From assembly GCA_050730655.1 (NCBI GenBank), contig JBOHNL010000005.1:806001-870000 (forward strand): 64,000 nt of DNA, read 5' to 3'. The position numbers and the translations under genes are program-made. How positions within the stretch are numbered: position 1 is the first letter of the stretch; every line of letters begins with the position of its first letter. This document shows, piece after piece, positions 62,945 to 64,000 of this stretch. Below the pieces are notes generated by a model. It had not been told where the DNA came from and did no database searches. It saw nothing but the letters and a program-made list of their open reading frames with translations. Source of the DNA: JAFEBO01 sp050730655 (GTDB lineage Bacteria > Planctomycetota > Phycisphaerae > Phycisphaerales > UBA1924).

Positions 62945-64000
62945 TTACGGGCAGATCAGCGCGTTGTATGCAATGACAAACAGGGTGAAATCGGCATCAT
63001 CCACCAGGCCGTCTCCGTTGAAATCCGATGGGCAGCCTGCTGCCATGGTGGGGTCGGTGCAATCAAGGATGTTGTACGCAACCACAAACTGTTGGAAGTC
63101 CGTGTCGTCAACGAGTCCGTCGCCGTTGAGATCTCCCGTGCATGCAGCTCCTCGTGTCCAGAGGACCGCCTCGTCGCGGCCGGCGGTCGCGTTAAATGCG
63201 TAGCCCGCGACATACGTCTTGGTTCCATCCGTCCAGATTCCCCCGGCTTCCGAACGCGTGTACGGGGCAGGCAGAAACACCGAAAGATCAACCCACGATG
63301 TCGCGGTTCCGGTCCAGAGACTTGCGCGTCTTTTGCCGGCGATATCGGCGTAGCCGACGATCACCCCGTTCTGTACATCCGACGCGCGCGAGCTGGTCGC
63401 GTTGGCGGGGTGAAGATCAACCCAGGACGCCGCGGTGCCGTGCCACAGGCTCGCGTGGGTAGTGGAATCGGCCACGCGTACGACACCAACCTGCGTGTTC
63501 CCCTCGACGCCATATGCAATCGAAGACACGTTTCCCGCAGGATGCAGGTTCATAATCGAAGCCGCGCTGCCGCTCCACATCGCGGCGCTGAGCACGCCGC
63601 CGACGGCCACGAAATACCCAACCTGCTTTCCCCCCTGGACCGCGTACGCCTCGGAACTGTGGTTGTATCCGTCCGTCGGAGGGGGATTCAGATTGACCCA
63701 GGAAGCCGCCGACCCGCTCCAGAGCGCGGCGTTCGCTCCGCCGAGCGAAGTGCTGCCGACCTGCTGACCTCCGCCGACACCAAACGCGCTCGAGGTCGAT
63801 GGGCCCAGCGGGTGAAGATTGATCCACGATGCCGCGGTTCCGCTCCACAGCGCCGCCCGCGGGAGGCCATCTGTATAAACCTCGCCAACCTGAAAGCCGC
63901 CGCTGGCGTTGTATCCGATGGAATACACCGCGCCCGCCGGATGTAGATTGACCCACGACGCTGATGTGCCGTTCCAAAGACTCGCGCGATACGTGCCGAC
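62945..64000 (-). CDS. HAF-like repeat secreted protein with twin EF-hand tail, 5' end cut off
   Basis: The frame is open to the right window edge, and the translated sequence at that edge (YRASLWNGTSASWVNLHPAG) is part of the same repeat, so the start lies beyond 64000. At least seven repeats of the form (R/A)AxLW(S/N)G(T/S)AASW(V/I)NLHPxG...(A/S)xGVxxGxQVG of about 45 residues are visible. The tail ends ALICP. Similar in repeat type to the HAF protein at 11250. Likely exposed, with unknown binding partner. Confidence 0.78.
   Translation of the reverse strand, partial: VGTYRASLWNGTSASWVNLHPAGAVYSIGYNASGGFQVGEVYTDGLPRAALWSGTAASWINLHPLGPSTSSAFGVGGGQQVGSTSLGGANAALWSGSAASWVNLNPPPTDGYNHSSEAYAVQGGKQVGYFVAVGGVLSAAMWSGSAASIMNLHPAGNVSSIAYGVEGNTQVGVVRVADSTTHASLWHGTAASWVDLHPANATSSRASDVQNGVIVGYADIAGKRRASLWTGTATSWVDLSVFLPAPYTRSEAGGIWTDGTKTYVAGYAFNATAGRDEAVLWTRGAACTGDLNGDGLVDDTDFQQFVVAYNILDCTDPTMAAGCPSDFNGDGLVDDADFTLFVIAYNALICP

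Overview
The window looks like a chromosomal segment of a GC-rich planctomycete, most likely class Phycisphaerae. This rests on three things: at least nine secreted proteins carry Phycisphaerae-style twin EF-hand (dockerin-like) tails ending in Cys-Pro, two carry PEP-CTERM-type C-termini, and housekeeping genes lie scattered among accessory genes on both strands. I found no rRNA, tRNA, CRISPR array, insertion sequence or prophage.

Layout. 1-5.5 kb: the end of an endonuclease/exonuclease/phosphatase gene, a penicillin-binding protein 2 (mrdA), metK and a PEP-CTERM protein. 5.7-8.9 kb: a zinc-ribbon membrane protein and a damaged tandem copy of it. 8.9-12.9 kb: purM and two twin-EF-hand secreted proteins. 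13-18.5 kb: mraZ with a recognisable 10-bp-periodic operator but no dcw cluster behind it, a flavin-reductase-like gene, an ankyrin protein and an EF-G-like GTPase. 18.7-29.4 kb: gltX, two TlpA-like thioredoxins, a methyltransferase, an ACT protein, glnS, an MltF-like transglycosylase, isocitrate dehydrogenase and a DinB-like protein. 29.7-36.8 kb: a secreted metalloprotease, the tRNA t6A gene tsaC, a coiled-coil envelope protein, a second PEP-CTERM protein and a TetR regulator with a near-perfect operator. 36.8-44.9 kb: a META lipoprotein, a membrane protein, a frameshifted TetR, a TerB-like protein, a bacterial calpain with an EF-hand, four small lipoproteins in a row (three paralogous), an AsmA-like protein and a patatin lipoprotein. 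45.3-51 kb: a lipid-modification group with a cyclopropane-synthase-type methyltransferase, an overlapping geranylgeranyl-reductase-type flavoprotein and a fatty-acid desaturase, interrupted by an NHL-type secreted protein. 52.9-64 kb: an exported-protein island of six twin-EF-hand proteins, including a GH13 amylase, a C-type-lectin-like protein, a beta-helix protein and a repeat protein that runs off the end.

The island and the other tailed proteins suggest a shared export or surface-attachment route that recognises the twin EF-hand Cys-Pro tail. No receptor for it is visible here. The sequence is also seeded with short 7- and 8-bp tandem repeats and two REP-like hairpin elements. Three of these lie in frame inside conserved genes (purM, gltX, tsaC). 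Two genes show clear frame breaks, which could be real decay or sequencing errors.
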